Notes: generated by a model from the letters alone, not told the origin. DNA of 64,000 nt from Aquificaceae bacterium (GCA_027079305.1 JALWVU010000045.1:57354-121353), one strand, 5' to 3'. Positions 42,261 through 51,249 are shown, counted from the first letter of the stretch. Program-made: numbers and translations.

Positions 42261-45100
42261 GGCTTATACCTCAGGACCTCCGTCCACCTCTCCTTTATGT
42301 ATGGGAGGGGCTCTACCCTGAACTCTGGGTAGGTTTCGGGCTCCTGATCTTCCGCCTTGTAGACTTTAACCTTCGTATCGAACCAGGCCAGGTGACCCGT
42401 TATGGGATCCCCGTAGAAGATCTCCCTGCTCCCTATCTTTATGCTGTGGGGTATAACGTGATTGAGCAGGAATCCCTGATGCCCTTCCTCCGCCTCGGGT
42501 TTGAGGCCCCAGGTTCCCTGCATCTTTCCTATCGCATTCCAGGTCCAGACCGAGTTTGGCTCGGTCGCCTCTGTGAGGAACACCTGACACTTGACCTTAC
42601 CCACCCTCGACTCGACCCAGACCCAGTCAAGGTGCTTTATCCCGAGCTTTTCCGCGGTCTTGGGGTTCATGTACAGGAAGTTTCTGGTGGATATCTGTCT
42701 GAGCCAGGCGTTCTGGGAGTCCCAGGAGTGATACATCCACTGGGGCCTTGCGGTGAAGGCGTAGAGCGGGTATTCCTCTCCGCTAACCTCCTCCTCGAAG
42801 GGAGGATACCAGAAGGGCAGGGGATCAAAGTACTTGACCAGTCTTTCCCTGATCACGGGATCGTTGGGGGGCTGGTTCTCACCTTCCCACAGGCCCTGTC
42901 CTGCGAGCCTGAAGGTCTGGAGGGACTCCACGTAGAAGTTCATTATGATGGGATCCGTCTTCTTCACAAAACCCACGCTCTTTGCCCACTCTAAGTAGTC
43001 CTTGTTGATGTGCCTGAAATACCTCATGTGCTCGGGGAGCCTATAATAGAAGAAGCCTTTGTTCTTGGTATACATCTCCAGCTGTTTGGGGTTCGGTTCT
43101 CCCACGAAGTGCTTGTCCCCGTTCTTGCCCCTCCAGCCTGCGAGAGCTCCTACTCCGGGTCTCGGTTGCCAGTTTATCAGGAAGTCCTTGAAGTCTTTGT
43201 ATTTGGGTGTTCCGTCCTCGTTCACAAAGCCGGGGAGCTTGAGCCTGGTGCCCAGCTCCACCATCACGTCTCCCCAGGGCTTGACGTCGAGACCCTCCTT
43301 CTTGGGATCCACCACGGGCTGTCTGAGGGCGTCCACGGGACCGGAGGCTACCGAAGGGGGCCTGTCTAAGAGCGAGAGGGCGAACCACTGCTCCAGGTAT
43401 GTGGCGTCCGGAAGGACGAGGTCCGAGTAGGCCACCTGCTCGCTGTAGAAGGCGTCTATGGTGATTATCTTCGGGATTATGTAGTTGCCGGCAGCGTCCT
43501 TGGCGGTGAGGGCCTCAATTATGTAGGGTATGTTCTGGGAGGAGTTCCAGGCCATGTTGGCCATGTAGATTATGAGGACCTCTATGTCGTAGGGGTCCCT
43601 CTGGTAGGCGGCGGGTATTACGTTCTGTATACAGCCGTGGGCCGCAATCGGAAACTCCCAGCTGTACGCTTTGTCGATCCTGAGTGGGTTCCCGTCCTTG
43701 TCCACCAGAAGGTCGTCGGGGTTCTGGGGAAGTCCCAGGTGCGGGCCCTTCAGAGGTTCCCCGTATTTGAGCTCGTCGAGGGACCTTATCTTGTAGGGCT
43801 TGGGAAGGTCCTCTATGTGTTTGGGATAGGGCGGTTTGGCCAGATGTCCTCCCGGAGCATCTACGCATCCGAGAAGCATCTTCAGGAGAAAGACCGCCCT
43901 CGCGGTCTGGAAGCCGTTTGTGTGTGATGCTATACCCCTCATTATGTGGAAGGAGACGGGCCTTCCCTTCATGGTCTTGTGCTTCCTTCCCCACACGTCC
44001 GTCCACTCAACGGGAAGCTCGAGGGGATCGTAGAGGGCTATCACGCCCATCTCCTTGGCTATCCTCTCTATGTCCTTGGCGGGAATTCCTGTTATCTTCT
44101 CAACCTTCTCGGGGCTGTAGTCTCTCACGAGCCTCTCTGCAAATATGTCAAAGGCGGGCCTGACCTTGAATCCCTCGGGGGTTTCGAACTCACCTATGAA
44201 GGCGGGATCGAGGTCGTCGGGGACTATCCTGTCCGCGGGCTGGAAGGACTTGGACTTTTTGTCGTAGACCATGGGCTTTCCTTCCTCGTTCCTGTAGAAG
44301 AGCCCGTCTTTAGGTGTTCCCGGGGCCTGGATCACGAGCCAGGGGGCGTTGGTCTGCTCCTTGAGGAAGGTCCAGTCTATCAGGTTGTATTTGAAGAGAA
44401 CGTGCATGAGGCCCATGATGAATGCACCGTCCGTTCCGGGCTTTATGGGAACCCACTCGTCCGCTATCGCTCCGTAGGACCAGCGGACCGGGTTCACGAA
44501 GACGAGCTTTCCTCCCCTCCTCTTCATCTCCTGAATTCCCAGCTTGAAGGGGTTCGAGGCGTGGTCCTCCGCGACCCCTATCATCATGAAGTATTTAGTG
44601 TTCTCAAAGTCCGGATCCCCGAACTCCCAGAAGGAGTATCCTGTAGAAAGAAGCCCCGCTGCAGCCACGTTCACGGAGCAGAAGCCTCCATGTGCGGCCC
44701 AGTTTATGGTCCCGATCTGCTGGGCGAACCAGCCGTTTATAGCCTGCATCTGATCCCTTCCGGTGAAGAAGGCCACCTTGGCGGGGTTCTTCTTCCTCGC
44801 CTCGTCTATCCACTTGGCCGCTATCTCGAGGGCTTCATCCCACTCTATCTCCTTGAACTGGCCCGAGCCTCTGGGGCCTGTCCTCAGAAGAGGCTTCCTG
44901 AGCCTGGCGGGGGAATACTCCTTCATTATCCCCGAGGATCCTTTGGCGCAGAGAACACCTTTATTCAAAGGGTGATCGTCGTTTCCCTTTATGTAAGTAA
45001 CCTTATTGTTCCTCACGTAAACCTCTATCCCGCACCTGCAAGCGCACATGTAGCAGGTGCTGTAATACTTCCTCTCGTAGAAGCTACCACCTATCTCCAT
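42257..45100 (-). CDS. soeA: SoeA-like molybdopterin oxidoreductase (sulfite oxidation)
   Basis: A 947-residue catalytic subunit of the DMSO-reductase family. The N-terminal 4Fe-4S motif has Cys16, Cys19 and Cys23 with a fourth Cys near 47 (GVLCAKGS). The predicted Mo ligand is the Cys of GGFCSVN near 145. No Tat signal is visible, which points to a cytoplasmic enzyme as in SoeABC. Start 45100 is chosen because GAAGGAGG precedes it by seven to eight bases. PsrA/PhsA-type polysulfide or thiosulfate reductases are alternatives; SoeA is favoured by size, DmsC-type anchor and lack of Tat signal. Confidence 0.83.
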   Translation of the reverse strand: MEIGGSFYERKYYSTCYMCACRCGIEVYVRNNKVTYIKGNDDHPLNKGVLCAKGSSGIMKEYSPARLRKPLLRTGPRGSGQFKEIEWDEALEIAAKWIDEARKKNPAKVAFFTGRDQMQAINGWFAQQIGTINWAAHGGFCSVNVAAAGLLSTGYSFWEFGDPDFENTKYFMMIGVAEDHASNPFKLGIQEMKRRGGKLVFVNPVRWSYGAIADEWVPIKPGTDGAFIMGLMHVLFKYNLIDWTFLKEQTNAPWLVIQAPGTPKDGLFYRNEEGKPMVYDKKSKSFQPADRIVPDDLDPAFIGEFETPEGFKVRPAFDIFAERLVRDYSPEKVEKITGIPAKDIERIAKEMGVIALYDPLELPVEWTDVWGRKHKTMKGRPVSFHIMRGIASHTNGFQTARAVFLLKMLLGCVDAPGGHLAKPPYPKHIEDLPKPYKIRSLDELKYGEPLKGPHLGLPQNPDDLLVDKDGNPLRIDKAYSWEFPIAAHGCIQNVIPAAYQRDPYDIEVLIIYMANMAWNSSQNIPYIIEALTAKDAAGNYIIPKIITIDAFYSEQVAYSDLVLPDATYLEQWFALSLLDRPPSVASGPVDALRQPVVDPKKEGLDVKPWGDVMVELGTRLKLPGFVNEDGTPKYKDFKDFLINWQPRPGVGALAGWRGKNGDKHFVGEPNPKQLEMYTKNKGFFYYRLPEHMRYFRHINKDYLEWAKSVGFVKKTDPIIMNFYVESLQTFRLAGQGLWEGENQPPNDPVIRERLVKYFDPLPFWYPPFEEEVSGEEYPLYAFTARPQWMYHSWDSQNAWLRQISTRNFLYMNPKTAEKLGIKHLDWVWVESRVGKVKCQVFLTEATEPNSVWTWNAIGKMQGTWGLKPEAEEGHQGFLLNHVIPHSIKIGSREIFYGDPITGHLAWFDTKVKVYKAEDQEPETYPEFRVEPLPYIKERWTEVLRYKP

Positions 45101-45145
45101 GGCGTTGCCTCCTTCGGGCACACTTTAACTAAAAGGATAATCTTT

Positions 45146-45156
45146 CACCTAAGGTG
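45146..45156. promoter_or_regulatory. 11-base palindrome upstream of soeA
   Basis: CACCTAAGGTG, five-base arms around one base, 46 bases before the soeA start. It is a candidate operator in the 119-base leader region. No confident -35/-10 pair was seen. Confidence 0.35.
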
Positions 45157-45181
45157 TTGATAGCATTTTTACTTAAAAGTT

Positions 45182-45198
45182 CATAAGCGTTCCTTATG
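45182..45198. repeat. Inverted repeat between rlmI-like gene and soeA
   Basis: CATAAG-CGTTC-CTTATG, perfect six-base arms. It lies 22 bases after the methyltransferase stop and 82 bases before soeA on the same strand. It could end transcription (AACTTTTAAG follows on the minus strand) or be an operator. Confidence 0.4.
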
Positions 45199-45219
45199 GG
45201 GCTTATAAGAAATAGCTAA

Positions 45220-46395
45220 TCATACCACCTCCACCCAGACACCCTTCAGATACAATGTATTAGGCATCTGGAGTATCCAGGGATGATCCTTGTCCTGAAA
45301 GGTCTTTGCAACAACCCTAACCTGCCTCCTCACATCGTAGGAGGCCTGCGTTAAGACCTCCAAGAGATGCTGTTCGGTGATGTGAAAGGAGCAGGAGAAA
45401 ACTGCCAGATATCCTCCCTGCTTGGTGAGCCTGAGACCCCTCACGCAGAGTTCTTTATACCCTCTGAGGGCGTTCGGGACCGCGTGTCTGTTCTTTGCAA
45501 AGGAGGGAGGGTCTATGACAACCACGTCGAACCTCTCCCTCCTATTATCGAGCTCCCTCAGGTAGTCGAAGGCGTTAGCCTGGACCCACTTTATACCAGA
45601 AAGGCCGTTGAGCTCCTCGTTCCTCCTCCCCATCTCAAGGGCGGGCTGGGATATATCCACCGCTATGACCTCTTCCGCTCCCATCTTCTTCATGTTCAAA
45701 GCAAAGCCCCCCGTGTGGCAGAAGACGTCCAGACACCTGTCCCCCGGCTCCACAAGGCTCCTGACGAACTTGCGTGCGTTCCTCTGGTCGAGGAAGAAGC
45801 CCGTCTTCTGCCCTTCGGGTATGTTTATGAAGTATTTGAGATCGTGCTCCCATATAACTATCTCCTCAGGAACCTTTCCGTAAACCGGCCCCTCCTTTAT
45901 CTTTATCCCCTCTATCTTCTCCGCGGTCTGATTGGCTTTCTCGTATATGCCCTTCGGTCTGAGTATCTCTACGAGCACCTCGATCACCGTCTCTCTGAAC
46001 TGGTTCATCCCGAAGGTGGTGAACTCGAGAACCGCATACTCCCCGTAAACGTCCACTATAAGGCCCGGGAGGAGATCCCCCTCGGAGTGGACCAGTCTGA
46101 AGGCGTTGCTGTTTATGTAAAGCCTCTTGCGGTAATCGTAAGCCTCCTTGATCCTCCTCTTGATGAGCTCTGGTGTTATGGGCTCGTTCTTGTCGAAGGA
46201 GAGTATCCTTATGGCTATGCTGACTTCCGGGTTTATATAGCCGTATCCGAGGAACTTCCCCCCGAAATCCCTTACGACCACGAGCTCCCCCTTTTTGGGC
46301 TTCCTCGATAGGGATGCTATCTCCGCCCTGTAGACCCAAGGGAAGAAGCCCCTTATTCTGTCCTCTATGCCGGGCTTAACCCTTACCTGAAGCAT
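45220..46395 (-). CDS. rlmI: RlmI-like rRNA (cytosine-C5) methyltransferase
   Basis: A 391-residue methyltransferase with an N-terminal PUA domain (about 1-75), an EEHEE-type middle, and a SAM domain. Marks are GFFLDQRNARKFVR near residue 203, DVFCHTGGFALNMKKMGA near 224, IDPPSFAKN near 293, and the catalytic Cys of FSCSFHIT near 336. RlmI makes m5C1962 in 23S rRNA. TAAAAT lies five bases before the ATG with no ribosome site. Confidence 0.88.
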   Translation of the reverse strand: MLQVRVKPGIEDRIRGFFPWVYRAEIASLSRKPKKGELVVVRDFGGKFLGYGYINPEVSIAIRILSFDKNEPITPELIKRRIKEAYDYRKRLYINSNAFRLVHSEGDLLPGLIVDVYGEYAVLEFTTFGMNQFRETVIEVLVEILRPKGIYEKANQTAEKIEGIKIKEGPVYGKVPEEIVIWEHDLKYFINIPEGQKTGFFLDQRNARKFVRSLVEPGDRCLDVFCHTGGFALNMKKMGAEEVIAVDISQPALEMGRRNEELNGLSGIKWVQANAFDYLRELDNRRERFDVVVIDPPSFAKNRHAVPNALRGYKELCVRGLRLTKQGGYLAVFSCSFHITEQHLLEVLTQASYDVRRQVRVVAKTFQDKDHPWILQMPNTLYLKGVWVEVV

Positions 46396-46431
46396 GCAGT
46401 ATTTTAGTTTATACTCTTTCAGGTATAAGTT

Positions 46432-47274
46432 ATGGGGATCTTCGACAAGCTCTTCAAAAAGAAGAGGGAGGAAGAGAACCTATGGACCAAATGCCCCGAG
46501 TGCAAAACACTCCTCTACGTCCCGGATCTTAAAAGACACCTGAAAGTTTGTCCCAAGTGCGGTTATCACTTTCCCCTCTCCGCGATAGAGAGGGTTGAAT
46601 TCACCCTCGATGACACGGGTGCTCAGAAACTCTTTGAAGAGGTTCTGCCCGCGGACCCTTTGAAGTTCAAGGACACGAAATCTTACAGGGACAGGCTTAA
46701 GAAGGCTCAGGAGCAGACGGGACTCACCGAGGCCATCCTGATAGTTAGGGGCTACATCCTCGGGAGGGAGGTTGTCCTCGCCTCCATGGATTTCGGTTTT
46801 ATAGGTGGGAGTATGGGTTCTGTGGTGGGTGAGAGGTTTTTCAGAGCCTGCGAACTTGCGGTGGAGGAGCGCTTGCCCCTTATAGCTATCACCTGCTCTG
46901 GTGGGGCGAGGATGCAGGAGGGGATCCTCTCGCTCATGCAGATGGCCAAGACCACCCTCGGTGTGGGGCTCCTCAAGGAAAAGGGGATTCCCTACATAAC
47001 CGTTCTTGCCAATCCCACAACCGGCGGTGTGGCGGCAAGCTTTGCCTTTCTGGGAGATGTGATAATAGCTGAGCCCAAGGCTCTAATAGGCTTTGCGGGA
47101 CCGAGGGTCATAGAACAGACGATAAAGCAGAAGCTCCCCGAAGGGTTCCAGCGCTCCGAGTTTCTGCTCGAAAAGGGAATGGTGGATATGGTGGTCCACA
47201 GGAGGGATCTGAAAGAGACACTAAGGAAACTCCTTGACCTCACCTACTATTCGGAGAGATGCTGGAGGGTCTGA
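46432..47274 (+). CDS. accD: Acetyl-CoA carboxylase carboxyltransferase subunit beta
   Basis: A 280-residue AccD, half of the carboxyltransferase that makes malonyl-CoA. The N-terminal zinc ribbon is CPEC (about residues 22-25) and CPKC (about 41-44). ITCSGGARMQEG near 150 forms the oxyanion hole, and NPTTGGVAASFAFLGD near 192 is typical. The accA partner is not in the window. Its end overlaps the MgtC gene by 16 bases. Confidence 0.96.
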   Translation: MGIFDKLFKKKREEENLWTKCPECKTLLYVPDLKRHLKVCPKCGYHFPLSAIERVEFTLDDTGAQKLFEEVLPADPLKFKDTKSYRDRLKKAQEQTGLTEAILIVRGYILGREVVLASMDFGFIGGSMGSVVGERFFRACELAVEERLPLIAITCSGGARMQEGILSLMQMAKTTLGVGLLKEKGIPYITVLANPTTGGVAASFAFLGDVIIAEPKALIGFAGPRVIEQTIKQKLPEGFQRSEFLLEKGMVDMVVHRRDLKETLRKLLDLTYYSERCWRV

Positions 47275-47939
47275 GCAGGTTCGTAGAGATCTATCCGTTT
47301 CCCCTTTGGGAGGGATTTCTGAGGATTTTGCTGGCGATGCTCCTGGGTGCCCTGATAGGTCTTGAGAGGGAGAGGAGAAGACAGCCCGCGGGCTTCAGAA
47401 CCCACACGGTCCTTGCGGTGGGATCAGCCCTCATATGCATAGTCTCCCTCTTCATGCCGAGCGTTTACGGGTCAGGGCTGAACGTGGATCCTTCCAGGAT
47501 AGCTTCTCAGGTGGTCAGCGGTATAGGCTTTCTGGGTGCTGGGGCCATATTGAGGATGGGTGTATCGGTGAAGGGCCTGACTACCGCAGCGAGCCTCTGG
47601 ACTACCGCGGGAATAGGCCTGGCGGTTGGAGCGGGCATGTATGCGCTCTCTTTATTTTCAACACTCGTTCTCCTGCTGGTTCTCAGTCTGATGAGTAAGG
47701 TGGAGAGAGAGTTCCTATCCAAGAAAGGTTTGCGCCAGGTTAAGGTTCTGGTAAAGGACTCACCCAATATAGTGGATAGGATAGCGGAGATCTTCGGGGA
47801 GGCGAACATCCTAAAGGTTAAAAGGATTGAAGGAAGTATAGAGATACTCTTGGAGGCTCCCTACGATGAGGAGGAGATATCGGAAAAGATCAGGGAGCTT
47901 TTAAGGTTGGAGGAGGTAATTTCCGCGGAGGTCATATGA
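47259..47939 (+). CDS. MgtC/SapB family membrane protein
   Basis: A 226-residue protein with four to five membrane segments in the first 140 residues and a C-terminal ACT-like soluble domain (about 150-226). GALIGLERERRRQPAGFRTHTVLAVGSAL (positions 28-56) and SQVVSGIGFLGAGAI near 85 are the family signatures. MgtC proteins affect magnesium and phosphate physiology, often by binding ATP synthase. It is cotranslated with accD and ends eight bases into the convergent pth gene. Confidence 0.88.
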   Translation: MLEGLSRFVEIYPFPLWEGFLRILLAMLLGALIGLERERRRQPAGFRTHTVLAVGSALICIVSLFMPSVYGSGLNVDPSRIASQVVSGIGFLGAGAILRMGVSVKGLTTAASLWTTAGIGLAVGAGMYALSLFSTLVLLLVLSLMSKVEREFLSKKGLRQVKVLVKDSPNIVDRIAEIFGEANILKVKRIEGSIEILLEAPYDEEEISEKIRELLRLEEVISAEVI

Positions 47940-48510
47940 GGATGTCTCTCCTGTTGCAGAACTCCATCGCGTCCTGAGGGGAGAGCTCTACACTCCTTAG
48001 AACACATTCGGAGGCCTTCTTCATAACAGCTCTGACCGTCTCCTCTTCTTCCTTCGAGAAGGGCGACAGAACGTAGTTAACCACGTCCTCCTTCCTCTTG
48101 GGCCTGCCTATTCCTATCTTTAGTCGGGGGAACTTCTCGGTTCCGATGCTCTTTATTATGGACTCCACTCCCCTGTGCCCTCCCGAGCTTCCCTCCAGCC
48201 TGAGTCTCGTCATACCGAGAGGAAGATCAAGGTCGTCGTATACCACGAGCATCTCCTGAGGCTCTACTTTGTTCTCCTCCAGAAGGTTCACAACCGCAAG
48301 GCCCGAGTTGTTCATGTAGGTCTGGGGCTTGGCAAGGAGCACCTCCCTGCCAGCTATACGTGCCCTGTAAACGTGGGAGAGGGCTTCCTCGGAAAAGTTC
48401 CTCAACCTCAGTTTTCTTACAAGCTCGTCGATGACCATAAAGCCGACGTTGTGGCGGGTCCTCTCGTATTCCTTACCGGGATTTCCAAGGCCTACGATGA
48501 GCTTTATCAT
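47932..48510 (-). CDS. pth: Peptidyl-tRNA hydrolase
   Basis: A 192-residue Pth that recycles peptidyl-tRNA. VGLGNPGKEYERTRHNVGF at residues 6-24 contains the catalytic His and Asn. AKPQTYMNNSG near 60 and YDDLDLPLG near 91 supply the other active-site residues, and GSSGGHRGVESI near 107 binds the tRNA. It overlaps rplY by four bases, a common pairing in bacteria. Confidence 0.97.
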   Translation of the reverse strand: MIKLIVGLGNPGKEYERTRHNVGFMVIDELVRKLRLRNFSEEALSHVYRARIAGREVLLAKPQTYMNNSGLAVVNLLEENKVEPQEMLVVYDDLDLPLGMTRLRLEGSSGGHRGVESIIKSIGTEKFPRLKIGIGRPKRKEDVVNYVLSPFSKEEEETVRAVMKKASECVLRSVELSPQDAMEFCNRRDILI

Positions 48511-49112
48511 TCAGAGGTCTGCTGTTCTTCCTCCTGAGCCTCTACCTCCTCTTCCGCCACACCCTCTACCTCAGGCTCAGCCACTATGGCTATGGTCTCC
48601 TCAGGGTTGTCAAGTATCACACATCCCTCGGGAGCCTGGACGTCCCTGACGTGGAGAACGTCACCAAGACCCAGACCGCTCACGTCTATGGTTATCTTGT
48701 CAGGTATGTTGGCAGGCCTGGCCTTGATGGTAAGGGAGTGCATGAGCGCCTCGAAGGTTCCGCCCAGCTCTACGCCCGCGGGAGTTCCCACAAACTCTAT
48801 GGGAACCTCAACCTCTATCTCCGTAACATGGGCGAGATCGTAAAAGTCCACATGGATTGGATCGTCCCCGAGCCACCCGAACTGGATATCCTTGAGGATG
48901 CAAACCCTCTTATCACCGTTTATCTCCGCCTCTATCAGGAAGGTCTCCCCGTGGGGGAAGGAGAGGAAGTCCTTCGTGCTGATCCATGCGTGAACGTTAT
49001 CCACTCCCTTTCCGTATATCTCCACTGGTATAAACCCTTCCCTTCTCATCCTTTTTGTCTCACTTTTCCTGCCGGGCACCCTTTCCGTAAGCTTTACCTT
49101 TACCCTCCTCAT
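48507..49112 (-). CDS. rplY: 50S ribosomal protein L25/CTC
   Basis: A 201-residue L25 of the long CTC type, which binds 5S rRNA. The N-terminal L25 domain (RMRREGFIPVEIYGKG near 21-36) is followed by the TL5/CTC beta domain with VPIEFVGTPAGVELGG near 102. The last 25 residues are very rich in Glu. It precedes pth with a four-base overlap. Confidence 0.95.
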   Translation of the reverse strand: MRRVKVKLTERVPGRKSETKRMRREGFIPVEIYGKGVDNVHAWISTKDFLSFPHGETFLIEAEINGDKRVCILKDIQFGWLGDDPIHVDFYDLAHVTEIEVEVPIEFVGTPAGVELGGTFEALMHSLTIKARPANIPDKITIDVSGLGLGDVLHVRDVQAPEGCVILDNPEETIAIVAEPEVEGVAEEEVEAQEEEQQTSE

Positions 49113-49169
49113 GGGATTCCTCCTTAAAACTCTGCGGAATTTGAAATTATAACACTATAATTATGTTAA

Positions 49170-50384
49170 GTGGTAAGGTTATTCCTTGCACGGCAACCTA
49201 TAATAGGGAGGGACGGGAAGATATTCGCCTACGAACTTCTCTTCAGGTCGGGATACTTTGACAGAGCGGATGTGGAGGACGGAGGCAAGGCTACCGCCAA
49301 AGTCATAGAGCATCTAATCAGCTCTTTCGGTCTGAAGAAAGTCCTCGGAAATAAAAAGGGATTCATAAACATAGACGAGAGCTCCAATATAATAAGCGTA
49401 GTGGACATACTCCCTCCCGAGAGGATCGGTTTTGAAATCCTGGAAAGCTCGGTTCTGGGAGAAGACTTCTTCAACGTCCTGAAAAAGCTTAAGGATCTGG
49501 GCTACGAACTTTCCCTGGACGATTTCGTATACTCGGAGGAGTTTATCCCCTACCTGGATCTTGTGGATTACGTGAAGATAGATGTTCTGGATAAGAGAAG
49601 CTATCCTCTTGAGGAGGCCCTCGAGAGGGTAAGAAAACACAACGTTAAGGCCATAGCGGAGAAGGTGGAAACCCACGAGGTATACGAGGAGTGCTACCGT
49701 CTGGGTTTTGACTACTTTCAAGGTTTTTTCTTTCAAAAACCCCAACTTCTGACCTCGAAAACGGTGGAGCCTGCCTACACCGCACTGATAAGGTTGTACA
49801 ATCTGCTGGCTTCCGAGGCGGAGGTTCAAGAGCTCGAGAAGGTCTTTAAGAGGTTCTCCGACCTTTCGGTCAAACTGCTCCAGCTGATAAACTCAGCCTA
49901 TTACTCCCTCAGACAACCCATCAAGTCCATAAGGCACGCGGTCCTTATGCTCGGATACAGGAACCTGATCAAGTGGGTTCTGCTCCTTATGTTTTCTCTA
50001 AAAGGGGAAGATTTTTCCTCTGACCCTCTCTTCGAGGAGGCTTCGATAAGAGGTTTCTTTATGGAGAACCTTACAAGAAAAGTCTTCAAGGACGAGGATC
50101 TTGCAGGAGAGGCATTTATAACAGGTCTTTTGTCATTGATAGATGTTCTCTTAGGAGTTCCCATGGAAGAGGTTGTGAGGAGCATGATGCTTGAAGATCA
50201 GATACGGAAAGCACTCCTTGAAAGAGAGGGTCCTTTGGGAAACATGCTCAGCTTGGTGGAAGCCACACAGAGAAACACTCTGGATAAGGTAAGGCCCCTT
50301 ATGGAACTCTACGGACTCTCTACTTCCGACCTTTACTCCCTACAGACGGAAGCGATAACCAACTACTCGGAGCTGGAACTTTAA
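49170..50384 (+). CDS. EAL-HDOD signalling protein (YuxH type)
   Basis: A 404-residue cytoplasmic protein. A divergent EAL domain (about 1-200) opens with FLARQPIIGRDGKIFAYELLFR and contains LSLDDFVYSEEF near 111, but lacks much of the usual phosphodiesterase metal set. An HDOD domain (about 200-390) has LLQLINSAYYSLRQPIKSIRHAVLMLGYRNLIKW (positions 236-270). Such proteins respond to c-di-GMP or other cues. The GTG start has TATAAT eight bases before it and no ribosome site. Its stop abuts the transposon-like element. Confidence 0.85.
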   Translation: MVRLFLARQPIIGRDGKIFAYELLFRSGYFDRADVEDGGKATAKVIEHLISSFGLKKVLGNKKGFINIDESSNIISVVDILPPERIGFEILESSVLGEDFFNVLKKLKDLGYELSLDDFVYSEEFIPYLDLVDYVKIDVLDKRSYPLEEALERVRKHNVKAIAEKVETHEVYEECYRLGFDYFQGFFFQKPQLLTSKTVEPAYTALIRLYNLLASEAEVQELEKVFKRFSDLSVKLLQLINSAYYSLRQPIKSIRHAVLMLGYRNLIKWVLLLMFSLKGEDFSSDPLFEEASIRGFFMENLTRKVFKDEDLAGEAFITGLLSLIDVLLGVPMEEVVRSMMLEDQIRKALLEREGPLGNMLSLVEATQRNTLDKVRPLMELYGLSTSDLYSLQTEAITNYSELEL

Positions 50385-50394
50385 GTGACCTCCT

Positions 50395-50414
50395 CTCTCC
50401 ACTTAAGTGGAGAG
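50395..50414. repeat. 20-base perfect palindrome (right-end hairpin)
   Basis: CTCTCCACTTAAGTGGAGAG. On the minus strand it is preceded by GAAGCGGGAAG and followed by AGGAGGTCA, the layout of an IS605-type right-end hairpin. Confidence 0.8.
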
Positions 50415-50428
50415 CTTCCCGCTTCGCA

Positions 50429-50492
50429 GAGGGATATCCCCTCTCCACGGGCTTCAGTTCGGGTCGGTCCAACCCTACCACCCGTAAGGTGG
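50429..50492 (-). ncRNA. Structured segment of possible omega-RNA
   Basis: Two hairpins flank a C/G-rich stretch: GAGGG-ATAT-CCC(C)TC at 50429-50443 and CCACC-CGTAA-GGTGG at 50478-50492. On the minus strand the order is GGTGG hairpin, then a GACCGACCCGAAC stretch, then the GAGGGG hairpin, then the right-end hairpin. No homology search was possible. Confidence 0.4.
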
Positions 50493-50559
50493 GTGAATCC
50501 GATAAACTTGGTTATCAGCTATCACAAATTAATTTACAAGGCTCCTTCAGAAAATTCAA

Positions 50560-50611
50560 CCCCTTCGGGGTGCGTCTGTATCTCCCCTTTGAAAAGGAGA
50601 GGATTAGACGC
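50560..50611. repeat. Hairpins in the left half of the element
   Basis: CCCC-TTC-GGGG at 50560-50570 is followed by a two-part stem. GCGTCT (50572-50577) pairs with AGACGC (50606-50611), enclosing an inner stem between CTCCCCTT and AAGGAGAG. The nested pairing suggests a folded RNA or transposon end. Confidence 0.55.
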
Positions 50612-50697
50612 AAATTTTATCCTAAAGCTACGCTCCGCACAAGCAATAGTAAAACCCTCTATCGGAAGCTCTTTTAGTGAGGAAGGGGAAGTTCACA

Positions 50698-51249
50698 TTA
50701 TGCTCCCTTTATCAGCTTGAGGAACTCCTCCCTCGTCTTCATGTCCTTGAGGAAAACCCCCCTAAGGGCGGAGGTGGTCGTTATGTGCCCTGGGGACATG
50801 GCCCCCCGCATGGACATGCAGAGGTGCTCCGCCTCTATCACAACACCCACCCCCTTAGGTTTCAGCTCCCTCTCCAGAAAGTCCGCTATCTCGTCGGTGA
50901 GCCTCTCCTGGACCTGGGGCCTGAGGGAGAAGGCCCTCACGGTCCTCACCAGCTTGGAGAGCCCGCAGATTACTCCGTTAGGTATGTAGGCTATGTGGAC
51001 CTTCCCGAAGAATGGGAGGAGGTGGTGCTCACAGATGGAGTAGAACCTGATGTCCTTGACCAGGACCATCTCGTTGTAGTCTCCGAACTCCTCGAAGAGC
51101 TTCATGTCGAAGCTCCTCATCCTCTCAAACTCTTCCCACATACGGGCTATCCTCTCGGGGGTCTCTCTGAGGCCTTCCCTGTCTGGGTCCTCCCCTATGC
51201 CTTCGAGGAAGAGCCTTATCGCCTGCTTTATCTTCTCCTTATCTATCAT
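50698..51249 (-). CDS. folE: GTP cyclohydrolase I
   Basis: A 183-residue FolE-type enzyme that turns GTP into dihydroneopterin triphosphate for folates. Zinc ligands lie in [16 protein letters not shown] near residue 73 and in EHLCMSMRG near 141. [22 protein letters not shown] (about 98-119) is the typical core. TATCCT lies seven bases before the ATG on the minus strand. It lies beside, not in one operon with, the TetR gene (33-base gap). Confidence 0.96.
   Translation of the reverse strand: MIDKEKIKQAIRLFLEGIGEDPDREGLRETPERIARMWEEFERMRSFDMKLFEEFGDYNEMVLVKDIRFYSICEHHLLPFFGKVHIAYIPNGVICGLSKLVRTVRAFSLRPQVQERLTDEIADFLERELKPKGVGVVIEAEHLCMSMRGAMSPGHITTTSALRGVFLKDMKTREEFLKLIKGA

Larger units (their letters stand above)
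50385..50697 (-). mobile_element. IS200/IS605-type remnant or orphan omega-RNA, no protein
   Basis: This 313-base gap exactly fills the space between the EAL-HDOD stop and the folE stop and has no credible coding frame. Read on the minus strand it ends in GAAGCGGGAAGCT followed by a 20-base perfect palindrome and AGGAGGTCA, the form of IS200/IS605 right ends. Upstream are further hairpins, detailed in the following entries, and an A/T-rich left part. It looks like an IS605 derivative that lost tnpA/tnpB, or a free-standing omega-RNA. The precise left end is uncertain. Confidence 0.62.

Noticed and set aside
43946..45160. 404-codon open frame on the plus strand opposite soeA
   Set aside because: Entirely antisense to a well-supported oxidoreductase gene, with no recognisable motif.
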